Both the position numbers and the translations under genes were made by a program. From NCBI RefSeq assembly GCF_028747785.1, contig NZ_CP118159.1, positions 1 to 64,000 of the forward strand: a stretch of DNA of 64,000 bases. Reading direction: 5' to 3'. The stretch comes from Halosimplex aquaticum. Lineage in GTDB: Archaea > Halobacteriota > Halobacteria > Halobacteriales > Haloarculaceae. Below are positions 44,964 to 53,673 of the stretch, one piece after another. The stretch's first letter is position 1. Each line of letters starts with the position of its first letter. Below the pieces are notes generated by a model that was not told the origin of the DNA, made no database searches, and saw only the letters and a program-made list of their open reading frames with translations.

Positions 44964-46034
44964 TGAGGGTGTCATAGAACGATTAGCACACCAAAGAGCA
45001 GGGTGAACGCTGAGGTGGATGAGTTCAGCGACCCTGCAAGATGATCCTTCGGTAGAGTCGTTCTTCAATGTCGTGGAGACAGAGACGCTAAGCGCTGTTC
45101 GAGCACCTCTCCTTCGAATTTCTCGAAGAGTTTGACGTGTTCGCCCCGGCGCAGACGGGGCGAACACGAGACCACGAACCACCAGAGCTGATGCGTGGCT
45201 TTCTCCACTGCTACTACAAAGATATCTACGGCATCCGCCCCGTCGAACGAGAGCTTCGGAACACGGTCGTCTGGTTGAGCTGTGGCTTCGATCGACCGCC
45301 GTCGAGAGACGCGGTCGATCGCTTCCTCACCGACCTCGAACACGTCGCTAACGAGGTGTTCGATCACCTCGTCGAGCAGGCCGCCCGCCGCGGCCTGCTC
45401 GACTTGACCTACTGTATCGATTCGACCGACGTGAGGGCGATGCCAGCCGACCCAGATGCGTCAAAGTGCTACGATCCAACCAAGGACGAGTACTACTACG
45501 GCTACGGCTGTACAATCGTCTCGACCGGGCAAAAGATACCGATCGCAGCGGAGTTCACCGAGAGCAAACAAGCACCAGAAGAGACGGCGATGCGCGTCAC
45601 CCGTGACGCGCTCGCCGTCGAGCAACCGATCTGGATGGTCGGTGACAGCGCCTACGACACGCTCGACTGGCACGACCACCTGCTGGCCGCAGGGGTCGTG
45701 CCAGTCGCTCCGTACAACGCGCGAAACACCGACGACCCGCTCGATATCGAGTACAGGGTCGAAGACCGCATCGAGGAACACAGTGAAGACGTTCAGCTGA
45801 AGCAACCGACGCTAGATGAGACGTACAACCGCCGCACGGGAGTTGAACGAACCAACGAATCAGTGAAGGACTGCGGCCTCGGGCGCACCCACGCCCGAGG
45901 CCGCGTCCACGCACGAGCGCAGGTGTTCCTCGCGCTGTGCCTTCGCCTTGTCATCGCGATCACCAACTACGAACGTGGAGACAATCCGGGAAGCACGATC
46001 ATCACGGTGTGAGAAGAGTTCTATGACACCCTCA
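44964..46034. mobile_element. IS4/IS5-superfamily insertion sequence with 7-bp target duplication
   Basis: Perfect 17-bp terminal inverted repeats, TGAGGGTGTCATAGAAC at 44964-44980 and its complement at 46018-46034, bound a 1071-bp element. It is flanked by the 7-bp direct repeat TGAACAG (44957-44963 and 46035-46041). It was inserted inside the start codon region of the next gene: the terminal A of the element plus TG of the duplication rebuild ATG at 46034. The native sequence between the two elements (44801-44963) has a perfect GTGAGGCT/AGCCTCAC hairpin (44913-44934) and is otherwise empty. Confidence 0.88.
45019..46012 (+). CDS. DDE transposase, frameshifted near N-terminus
   Basis: The open frame from 45137 holds the catalytic core: TYCIDSTDVRAMPADPDASK, then IWMVGDSAYDTLDWHDH and RRTGVERTNESVKDCGL, which supply the D, D and E. 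The natural start is ATG 45019 (MSSATLQDDPSVESFFNV), and the frame changes near AA 45090-45091, where one extra A splits ETLAL-FEHLSFEFLEEFD. The product would be about 330 aa. It is inactive as sequenced unless frameshifting occurs or the base is an error. Confidence 0.85.
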
Positions 46035-47962
46035 TGAACAGTAGCAACACTGAAGATAAGAACCTATCGGCGACGATAGAGGCGACGAAGCAGACGAACG
46101 AACGACATGGGACCGCAACGACGCGGACTGAAGACGGTCGCTCTCCCTACTTCCGGACCTACCGGGAGAACCAGGAGCAGCGCCGCTCCACCACTGAGCC
46201 AACGACGAGAACTAGGCTGGTTGCAAGACTGGCAGGACTACTCTGGGCGCTCATGGACGCCCCATCCGACGCTGACTCCCCAACCGACCCCGAGGTTGCG
46301 ACGGACCAGCACGAAGACGGTGACGTCTACACGGAGCGGACCGCAGCGAAGACCGACTTCGGGACGCGTGCAGAACCCGTCGATGGACTGTACGGGTACA
46401 CGTCTGATGGCTACCCCATCGTCCCAGAACGAGGACAGCTCATGAGAGCCCGAACGAACGCGAACGGCCAGCCCGCTGACGCGCTCATCGAGCCCGATTC
46501 AGCAGGCGATCTCGCATCGTGGCATCCTGGTAACGCCAGCTCGAAGTTCGTCGATCCGACCGGCGAACAAGTCGTTGGTGTCGCCAGTGGCCTCGACGAA
46601 TCCGCCGGCCGCACGACTGCACAGACGCCGTCGACGCCCACTTCGAAGGCTGTCGACCACCGAGTGACGACCACTGGCCGCCACTCGAGTTCGGCTTCAC
46701 TCGGTTCAGCCGAAAGCCGACTGCAAGCGTACGACCGCCCGGACGACACAGAGACCCACAACCACGCTGAGCGGACGAAGACAACCACGGGACTCAAGAC
46801 CGCCGATCTGGAGGTCTTACTCCCCGATGGCGAATACGTCCGTCTCGGTGACCTGATCACGGAGCCCGAGCAGTTCGCAGGCAGCTCTCTGGAGGCTATC
46901 GAGCGATCACTCGCATTGGAGGCCGAGAAACGGAAAGTCACGGATGGCATCTGCCACCCTGGCGAGCTGAGCGACGACGTCGAGCTAGTCGGTCACGCGA
47001 AGTGGCTGAACAACCGCTTCGACGAACTCGCTGCGACCCGGCCCACTGCGGCTGAACTCGCTGAGGCCCGCGAGAAACGAGCGAAGCAGGCCCACAAGGA
47101 CCGCCTTCGCCCGTTGCTCGAGCTGGACCCCGACGAACACGAGGAGGTCTGTGCGATGGCGCACCGACTCCTGAGTGACGACTTCGAGAAGGTCTACGAG
47201 GTGCGCAAGAGTCCGCTGACGCTCGCACTCGCGCTCGCGAAGCGTGTCAACCGCGGCGTCGAGCCGACGAATGCACTGCTCAGACAGGCCGAAGACGAAG
47301 CGAACGATCCCCAGAACGTCCAGAAGATCGGCAACGTCCGATATATGTCGACTGCTCAGACGAAGGGACGGTTCTCCACGCAGGGTCGTGTTTCGATCCT
47401 CTTCGAGAACACTCACCCCGGAATCAAGCAGGCCGGCGTGCTTCAGGACGAGACCGGGACGATTCGTTTCGCTATCTGGAAGAAGTCTGAATGGGACGAG
47501 ACGCGCCCGACGCCAGACCCGACGGACTTCGGTGGCCGCACGCTCATCCGATCACACCGGTTCCCCGAACTGGCGGTCGGTGACCTCGTGCGTGTCGAGA
47601 ACGTCCACAAGGGCTGGTACGGGAACGAAGCAACGTTCGAGACTCGACGCGATAGCGAAATCTCGATTCTCGAACAGTCGACTGACGGTTCAGACGATGA
47701 ATCAGCGTCGACGCCACAGCAGACTGCATCTGTAGAGTCACGACGAACGAGACCACACCGGAAATCGAAGCCCTCGATCAGCGGAACAGCCGTGCCGAGG
47801 AATCCAATCGCGTACTGGCGAGGATCCGAAAGCTGGGTGTTCCCGATCGCGGACTGGATGCCCGACTGGTGGCTCGCGCAGGATGATGTCAAAGTAGGTG
47901 CGCAGAATCGTTCGACTGCGTCGGAGACAGCGACGAAACAGCAGGTGACGAGAACGACGTAG
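46034..47962 (+). CDS. OB-fold (RPA-like) ssDNA-binding protein
   Basis: This 642-aa protein has a low-complexity, Thr/Arg/Asp-rich N-terminal half. It then has a helical segment (residues about 270-420) and an OB-fold resembling RPA: KGRFSTQGRVSILFENTHPG, then QDETGTIRFAIWKK, and VGDLVRVENVHKGWYG. The C-terminus is Trp-rich (SWVFPIADWMPDWWLAQDD). It may bind ssDNA in replication or repair of the element. Its start codon ATG 46034 is formed in part by the IS just upstream, which displaces the native promoter by about 1.07 kb. Confidence 0.65.
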   Translation: MNSSNTEDKNLSATIEATKQTNERHGTATTRTEDGRSPYFRTYRENQEQRRSTTEPTTRTRLVARLAGLLWALMDAPSDADSPTDPEVATDQHEDGDVYTERTAAKTDFGTRAEPVDGLYGYTSDGYPIVPERGQLMRARTNANGQPADALIEPDSAGDLASWHPGNASSKFVDPTGEQVVGVASGLDESAGRTTAQTPSTPTSKAVDHRVTTTGRHSSSASLGSAESRLQAYDRPDDTETHNHAERTKTTTGLKTADLEVLLPDGEYVRLGDLITEPEQFAGSSLEAIERSLALEAEKRKVTDGICHPGELSDDVELVGHAKWLNNRFDELAATRPTAAELAEAREKRAKQAHKDRLRPLLELDPDEHEEVCAMAHRLLSDDFEKVYEVRKSPLTLALALAKRVNRGVEPTNALLRQAEDEANDPQNVQKIGNVRYMSTAQTKGRFSTQGRVSILFENTHPGIKQAGVLQDETGTIRFAIWKKSEWDETRPTPDPTDFGGRTLIRSHRFPELAVGDLVRVENVHKGWYGNEATFETRRDSEISILEQSTDGSDDESASTPQQTASVESRRTRPHRKSKPSISGTAVPRNPIAYWRGSESWVFPIADWMPDWWLAQDDVKVGAQNRSTASETATKQQVTRTT

Positions 47963-48073
47963 AACCAAGTAGCATAAGAAGTCTCTCCGAGACTTAGAAT
48001 TCTAACCCCTTTTCCGACTGCCGAATGCTCATCACACCAAGATTATTCTCCCCTGAATCAGTACACTCCATCA

Positions 48074-49084
48074 ATGTCATCTGCGGAACGTGTGCTGGAG
48101 GAAGAAGAAACGCTCGTCGTCGAAATGGAGGTCGAGCACCGACGTCAGTTTGGCTCGGTTCAGATTGGCAGTGTCTTGTTCACCGATCGTCGCGCTGTTT
48201 TTTCGTACCAGTCGAACGGTGCTTGGACTCAATTCGGTGAAGCAGACCTCTCAGCGGAACCTTTCGCCCAGTACGTTGACGGCGAACTACACGCAGTTTT
48301 CATCCCAGCGACGGACAGCGATGCAGTCCTTCAGCTCCAATCCGACTATATTGAGGAAGTCGAGTCGGTAACCGGTTTATCGAGCGCGATGAGCGTTCTT
48401 GGGGAGGCAAGCCGTGATCCGCCAGTTGACCCCGCTGAATGCACTTGCGATCGCATGTCCTCAAACAAGGTTCTGGTTGAAAACGAAAATATGGAACTCG
48501 GTGAGGACTTCGATGAAGAAGAGTTCCGCTTCGTCTCATGCGAGGACTGTTTCCGAATCTACGGCCGATATCGGCATGGGAAGAAAGCCTCATTGAACAA
48601 GTTATTCTCTGCGGACTGGCTCTTTGGTGGTGACCTTTCGTACGAATCCATAGTAGACTTCGACAACGAGGATGCATACGCGATACATCATACCCCTAGC
48701 GGCCCTGTTCGCGTCCAAGACGCACTTCTTGTCCTGTCACACATCGGTTCTCGGTCCGGAGAGGTTGTGAGTACCTACAAGCACGATTACCAACACGCGC
48801 TCTGCTACGTGTTGGACGACACGGTGGTTGGATATCTTACTTGGGAACCTCACGAACGAGGGCCGATACTGTCGCAGTTGTATATCAGGGAGGAGTACAG
48901 AGGACAGGGACTCGCTGCCAATCTCGTTTCTGGTTGGTATGAGAACGTCTGCGATTCAGAGCACTACTTCGCAGATGAGCCGACATCTGGAGGAAAAGCT
49001 GTCCTCTCCTCAATAGGACACCTTGATAGAGCCTCCGGACCAGCACGCGAAGTTCATAATCTGACCCCCCTCGCGTTTGGGTAG
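48074..49084 (+). CDS. GNAT-domain protein with CxC motif
   Basis: This 336-aa protein has an N-terminal region of about 110 residues, a Cys-containing region (ECTCDRM, then CEDCFRIYGRYR) that may bind zinc, and a C-terminal GNAT domain. The acetyl-CoA-binding motif is LSQLYIREEYRGQGLAANLV (about residues 274-293). The substrate is unknown. It is convergent with a zinc-ribbon gene at 49237, and a 41-bp inverted-repeat element lies between them. Confidence 0.75.
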   Translation: MSSAERVLEEEETLVVEMEVEHRRQFGSVQIGSVLFTDRRAVFSYQSNGAWTQFGEADLSAEPFAQYVDGELHAVFIPATDSDAVLQLQSDYIEEVESVTGLSSAMSVLGEASRDPPVDPAECTCDRMSSNKVLVENENMELGEDFDEEEFRFVSCEDCFRIYGRYRHGKKASLNKLFSADWLFGGDLSYESIVDFDNEDAYAIHHTPSGPVRVQDALLVLSHIGSRSGEVVSTYKHDYQHALCYVLDDTVVGYLTWEPHERGPILSQLYIREEYRGQGLAANLVSGWYENVCDSEHYFADEPTSGGKAVLSSIGHLDRASGPAREVHNLTPLAFG

Positions 49085-49135
49085 AGGTGCTTCACTCTCC
49101 GATTTCGAGGCACTTTAGAAGATCAAAGAACAGCA

Positions 49136-49176
49136 GTTACCCCACGAGAAATGGGAAATAGGATTTGTGGGGTAAC
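49136..49176. repeat. 41-bp inverted-repeat element, copy c
   Basis: GTTACCCCACG (49136-49146) and TGTGGGGTAAC (49166-49176) are 11-bp arms with one mismatch at the inner position around a 19-nt spacer. It lies between convergent genes, so a terminator is one possible role for this copy. Confidence 0.72.
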
Positions 49177-49236
49177 AAGAGAGCCGACATCGGCTTTCCC
49201 TTCACTCCAGCGAGAGAACAAAGCCATACGAGCAAT

Positions 49237-49698
49237 CTACTGTTCCCAACAATCTCGACAGAATACGGCTCCTTCCATGTCCACTGGCGGCCGCCGTGGA
49301 GTGACGATCTCCCGCACCGAAACGGTCTCCTCACAGTTATCACAAGCAACTGTGGGATCGATAGCGGTGCCATCAGGCAACCACCATGGCGGGTCATTGG
49401 CGTCGACAGTCTCGGGGACAAGTGTCCACGACGGGATATCATCGTCCTCGTAGGAGAGTCGCTGACCGAGTTCTTGAACGCCCTCGGAAGTGATGTACAT
49501 CCGGCCGAAGGCGTATCCCCAATAGTCGATCCGGAACTCGTCGCCACCCTGTTCGATGACAGCGATAAAGTCGACGCCGTCACTGATGACGGACGGCTCC
49601 GTATGATTATATCGAAGGTGGACACCCGGAGGGTCCCGCTCTAATTCCCGCTCGTCGATCTCGGTCTCCTCAATGATGTACTCCTCAGGGACGAGCAT
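49237..49698 (-). CDS. zinc-ribbon hypothetical protein
   Basis: This 153-aa protein has a C-terminal zinc ribbon, CDNCEETVSVREIVTPRR followed by FCRDCWEQ (about residues 119-153). The N-terminal part is beta-rich (DFIAVIEQGGDEFRIDYWGY). A TATA-like CTATATGAAAG precedes the start at 49698. Function unknown; the fold suggests binding of nucleic acid or a protein partner. Confidence 0.65.
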   Translation of the reverse strand: MLVPEEYIIEETEIDERELERDPPGVHLRYNHTEPSVISDGVDFIAVIEQGGDEFRIDYWGYAFGRMYITSEGVQELGQRLSYEDDDIPSWTLVPETVDANDPPWWLPDGTAIDPTVACDNCEETVSVREIVTPRRPPVDMEGAVFCRDCWEQ

Positions 49699-49752
49699 AG
49701 GTAGAGTTCACATAGTGCTTTCATATAGCTGAGGGCGGAGTTTTGCTCTGAA

Positions 49753-51036
49753 CTCGACTCTGCACGTTCATAAACTCCCTTCAGAATGGAGAAAGAGGTG
49801 GTCGATTTCTTCCATCAGTCCGTCGAGGTCACGATCTGGCTGGTCGCGCACCCACGAGAACATGTTGTAGATCGTCTCTTTGAGGCCGTGTTCGAGCTGT
49901 GCTCGGAGCGACGAGGCTTTCGAGACGAGTCGCTCCGAGACGCTCGATTCGGGACCAAGACGAAGGAGACTGTAGGTAAGCATCTGAAGGTGCCAGTGGC
50001 GACTGGCACCGTCAGAATCACGCACCTCGCAGTCTCCAAGGCCGAGATCCTGCTTCGAGTCCTCGAAGAACGTCTCTATTCGCCACCGATAGGAGTAGCT
50101 CCGAATGATGTGAGCAGAAGGCGCGTCAATCTTGTTCGTTGCAAGGTACTTGACCGGATTCTCTTCGTCCTCGTCAGTGACCTTCTCGGCGATCACCAGC
50201 CGAACCTCGCCTAACTTCGACACAGACAGCGTCTTCGTCCAGATCTTGTACGTTTCCTCGTCAATCTCCCGTTCCTCCTTGTCGATGCGCTCTTCCAGCG
50301 CATCGACGCGCATCTCCTGGTTTGCGTAGGTCACTTTCCGGTTGCTCCGAAGCGGCCCGATCCAGTCCTTTCCGTATGATTCGACGTGTTCGATCAGCTC
50401 GAGTCGTGGGCAAACCACGAATCGAAGAGGTAGGTGTCCGCAGGCACACCTACCTCTTCTTCGAGTTCCGTGATCATCTCCCGGGAGAGATCGTACTTCG
50501 TCTCGTCTTCGGTGTCTTGGTCTTCGTCGTCGGCTTTCTCGTACTGGCGAAACACGAGCGGATAGGATGTTTTGTCGTCGGTGTAGAACGAGTAAACGAG
50601 GTCTTGTCCCCAGACAGGTTCGCCTTCGGTGTGATCGTAGAACTCTCCAGCACCGGGAAGTTCCTTCCCGGTTCGCTGGAACACCGAATCGTCGATAACG
50701 ATGTAGCCGTCCTGTGACCACCGCGTCTCGCCGTGTTTTTGCAGTTCTTCCAACCGCTCGTGGTTGAGTTGGTCTTCGTCCCAGTCGTACTCGGTGAGGA
50801 ACTTGTTGAGTGCTCGCTCACCTTGGGCAGGAAGAACCTCTCGGGCGATTCCAGTCACGGTCTTGCTGCGGCCCGCAGCAAGACCTGTCACGTACGTTTT
50901 GGCGTGATGGGTCTGGTGATACGACAGCGAGTTGAACTCGTCCAGCGGATCGGTACACGACAGGAAGTTCGTTATCGGCAGCATCTGCCGTCGCTGCCCT
51001 CTACATCGCCTCCCGACTTAAACGTGCAGAGCCGAG
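49753..51036. mobile_element. IS701-like insertion sequence with 7-bp target duplication
   Basis: The 1284-bp element has 16-bp ends that differ at one base: CTCGACTCTGCACGTT on the left (49753 onward) and CTCGGCTCTGCACGTT read inward on the right (ending 51036). Direct repeats CTCTGAA flank it (49746-49752 and 51037-51043). The transposase gene within is split by a single-base frameshift. The exact boundary could move by a base because the flanking repeat continues into the end. Confidence 0.8.
49768..50984 (-). pseudogene. IS701-like transposase, frameshifted
   Basis: Two frames, 50394-50984 and 49768 to about 50400, read as one protein of about 405 aa. The first ends at YLFDSWFAHDSS and the second continues LIEHVESYGKDWIGPLRS. 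A base is missing at about 50397-50405. The motifs IVIDDSVFQRTG, YLFDSWFAHDS and YSYRWRIETFFEDSKQDLG supply the D, D and E of an IS701/IS4-superfamily transposase. As sequenced, the enzyme is interrupted between the second D and the E. Confidence 0.8.
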
Positions 51037-51169
51037 CTCTGAATAGAACTGCCTGTGTCATCCCTTCCAGAATATATAATCGCCCGGTACAGGATAGATA
51101 CCAAGGATATGCGTGATTAAGAAAATATGCCAAAAGAATATAACCAGTCAATCTATTTATAGCGACGTA

Positions 51170-52492
51170 ATGGACGTTGAGGCGTGTGTGCTGATTCGTG
51201 CGGATTTTTATCGTAGTTCTACCATTGATTCAATCGAAAGTGCACTTTCTAAACAGTTTGGAGACAAACAAGTTCTCAACCAGCAGGTGTTTTCAGTCAA
51301 AGACTGGGAGCTTCGGTGCGGAGCAGATATGTACGGCCCACACCGATCCATAGACTCGAACTACTTCGAGGAGGTCTATGCATTTCTGGTGAAAAGCTCA
51401 GATGTGGAGGACATTTCTCAGATACTGACTGTTGGTTTACTCAACAACGACACTATTGAGGAACTTGATAAGCAAACAGCAGTTGAAGCCCGGTCAACAC
51501 GAACAAAAATACGCGAGGCACTCGAACAAATCACCAGCAAATACCCAGGCGGTCTCACTACTGATGAGAGTCCGTATCCAGGAATTTTCATGGTACATAC
51601 GGATACCGACGTGGTTTCTTCAGTAGATGCTACCAAGGCATTCCGAACATCAATTGCCGATCTTGATGCATATGGAATTGACCCATATGAGAGTCTCACG
51701 GTCGTAGATGACCGTGTAGTCATTGCTGACGATTGGGAAAGTCGACGTGAATCCCCCCTTACTACAATTTCCCAAGTCGACGATACACTCTATCCTCTTA
51801 ACAATACAGATGACTGGGCTTCGTGGTTTCGGCTAACCTTTCGTCAGCTAAAACTACTCATTCAACCATTACTCGTTGATCATTGGCTTCGATCCCGGTC
51901 GGCCGCGATTCGCTCAGTTGATAACGACTCACATGGATTCACAATACCAGAGACTGATGAGACAAAGGAACCAGCAGACGTACGGGACACCGAAGAAGAT
52001 CTCGAATCGCTCCGAGATGACTGGGTTCAGGAGTATACAACAACGACCGATGATCTATCTCAGATGAAACAGCTTCTTGAGAATTACGTTCAGGGTGAAA
52101 GCTCACCCCCAATTGAAACTCCCATTCCACCGAATGGAAAGGGATATTTGACGTGTTGGATTTCTCATTTAGAGAGCAGAATTACGGATCTTGAATATTC
52201 CCTTGAGAGAATTCAGACAAAGCTGGATATGATTGCGAGAATAATTCAGGATCGGCTTCAATCAGCTGCGACTCGGTCGAACCTTTCGCTTCAAACTTCC
52301 GTTAAGCGGTTAACATGGTTACTCCTGGGTTTAGGGATACTCCAATTCGTTGTCTCAATTAGAGATACAGATTTGGCAGGCATGGTAATTGAATACATGA
52401 ACCCAGTACTGGCATTTGTCCCGATGACTGAACTCATCGTATTGCTGAGTGGGTTTTTATTCATAGGCTATGTTGTCGGACGTCTCAAATAG
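51170..52492 (+). CDS. membrane-anchored coiled-coil protein of a three-gene operon
   Basis: I start at ATG 51170 (MDVEACVLIRADFYRSS), downstream of a TATA-like TTTATAGC; the frame is open back to 51113. The 440-aa product is soluble for about 385 residues, with a coiled coil (about 335-375, ESRITDLEYSLERIQTKLDM). It ends in two membrane segments (WLLLGLGILQFVVSI and ELIVLLSGFLFIGYVVG). A tail-anchored layout with the bulk in the cytoplasm is likely. The region is AT-rich relative to its surroundings. It is the first gene of a cassette of three unknown genes. Confidence 0.65.
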   Translation: MDVEACVLIRADFYRSSTIDSIESALSKQFGDKQVLNQQVFSVKDWELRCGADMYGPHRSIDSNYFEEVYAFLVKSSDVEDISQILTVGLLNNDTIEELDKQTAVEARSTRTKIREALEQITSKYPGGLTTDESPYPGIFMVHTDTDVVSSVDATKAFRTSIADLDAYGIDPYESLTVVDDRVVIADDWESRRESPLTTISQVDDTLYPLNNTDDWASWFRLTFRQLKLLIQPLLVDHWLRSRSAAIRSVDNDSHGFTIPETDETKEPADVRDTEEDLESLRDDWVQEYTTTTDDLSQMKQLLENYVQGESSPPIETPIPPNGKGYLTCWISHLESRITDLEYSLERIQTKLDMIARIIQDRLQSAATRSNLSLQTSVKRLTWLLLGLGILQFVVSIRDTDLAGMVIEYMNPVLAFVPMTELIVLLSGFLFIGYVVGRLK

Positions 52493-52495
52493 TGT

Positions 52496-53671
52496 TTGAA
52501 TAGAATCTTCCGTAACACTCTTCGGACAGGCGAGTGGTTGAATACTTATTCGCGGGACGAAACAATGCATGGATTCCAAGATGGCTCTGCAATCGAGTAC
52601 GGGGATGTGTCGTGGAGTGGATTTAAAAGTCTGATTGACGCTGAAATAAATAACAATACCTACTCCAAAGCCCGGTACAAAACTGTCTTCTGCCACAAGC
52701 CACCTCACCAAGTGCTACCGCAAATCACTGACCGCCATGAATCAGCTAACATAAAAGTAGCTGAAGAAGAGGAGTTCTATAGTGTATCCGTAGCTCGGAC
52801 TATTGAGCGAAGCGATATAGAAGGTGGCGAAAGAGAAGTTGAAGGCTCATTCGCACTTTATCAACATGGGAAGTCTCAGATATGGACTGCATTGACAGGA
52901 TATGATCCAGATTTCTTTAAACGGGGATTCAAGTGGGTTCTCAAACGTGCAGAGCCACATATTTCCGACTTATATGCGGATTCAGAGGAACTTCGAGAGG
53001 TACTACAGCGAGTGGAGAAAGAACTCTCTGTAGATATCACTGTTGACAAGACAGTTGTTTACTCGCGGGACGAAGGCCAAATCAATTTCCAGACACGGCC
53101 ATATAAGCAGGTTTTCTCCGACAACAAATTAACAAATGGATATGTTGATAAACTTAATTTCACAGCATCGCGGAAAGGTGAGCTATTCTTTGATGGCTTT
53201 ATTAGTCGAGAAGGAGTAACCAAATTGAACGCGGGGGATCCAGACCTTTTTAACAAGTATCTGGTCGGATCTTTAGTTGACATTGTATCAGAAAAACTAG
53301 AAGTGCTGGTGGACACGAGTCGTGAGGAAGGTGGTGAGATCACTGAAATCGAGGTTGAATTCGACGAAGAAGTACTTCGCTCACCAGCAGACAACCGTGA
53401 GCTGATTAGTGCTCTCAACGACCTAACGAAGACGACGATGGCGGTGTTTCACGATAACCCGTACGCCCATTTATCATTGGTAGATTTTGTGGACGGATCC
53501 AATCATGATATCTATGTTACCGGAAGCAATACTGTGTCGATCGTACCCGGGTATAAAGGATCAGTCAACTCGTTAATCAGAGTTGCCGACCAGTTATCTA
53601 AAGAATTTCACGAAGGTGTCATGCACGTGAGAGAGGAACCGAACTACGATCTAACAGACTTTGTTGCTTGA
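52496..53671 (+). CDS. hypothetical protein of three-gene operon
   Basis: The frame opens at TTG 52496, 3 nt after the previous stop; ATG 52565 (MHGFQDGSAIEYGDVSW) is the more likely start. The product of up to 391 aa is mixed alpha/beta with several Lys-rich stretches (KRGFKWVLKRAEPHISDLY). It has no membrane segment and no catalytic motif I can name. Its low GC matches the genes on either side. The next gene starts just beyond its stop, so they are co-transcribed. Confidence 0.62.
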   Translation: MNRIFRNTLRTGEWLNTYSRDETMHGFQDGSAIEYGDVSWSGFKSLIDAEINNNTYSKARYKTVFCHKPPHQVLPQITDRHESANIKVAEEEEFYSVSVARTIERSDIEGGEREVEGSFALYQHGKSQIWTALTGYDPDFFKRGFKWVLKRAEPHISDLYADSEELREVLQRVEKELSVDITVDKTVVYSRDEGQINFQTRPYKQVFSDNKLTNGYVDKLNFTASRKGELFFDGFISREGVTKLNAGDPDLFNKYLVGSLVDIVSEKLEVLVDTSREEGGEITEIEVEFDEEVLRSPADNRELISALNDLTKTTMAVFHDNPYAHLSLVDFVDGSNHDIYVTGSNTVSIVPGYKGSVNSLIRVADQLSKEFHEGVMHVREEPNYDLTDFVA

Positions 53672-53673
53672 TT

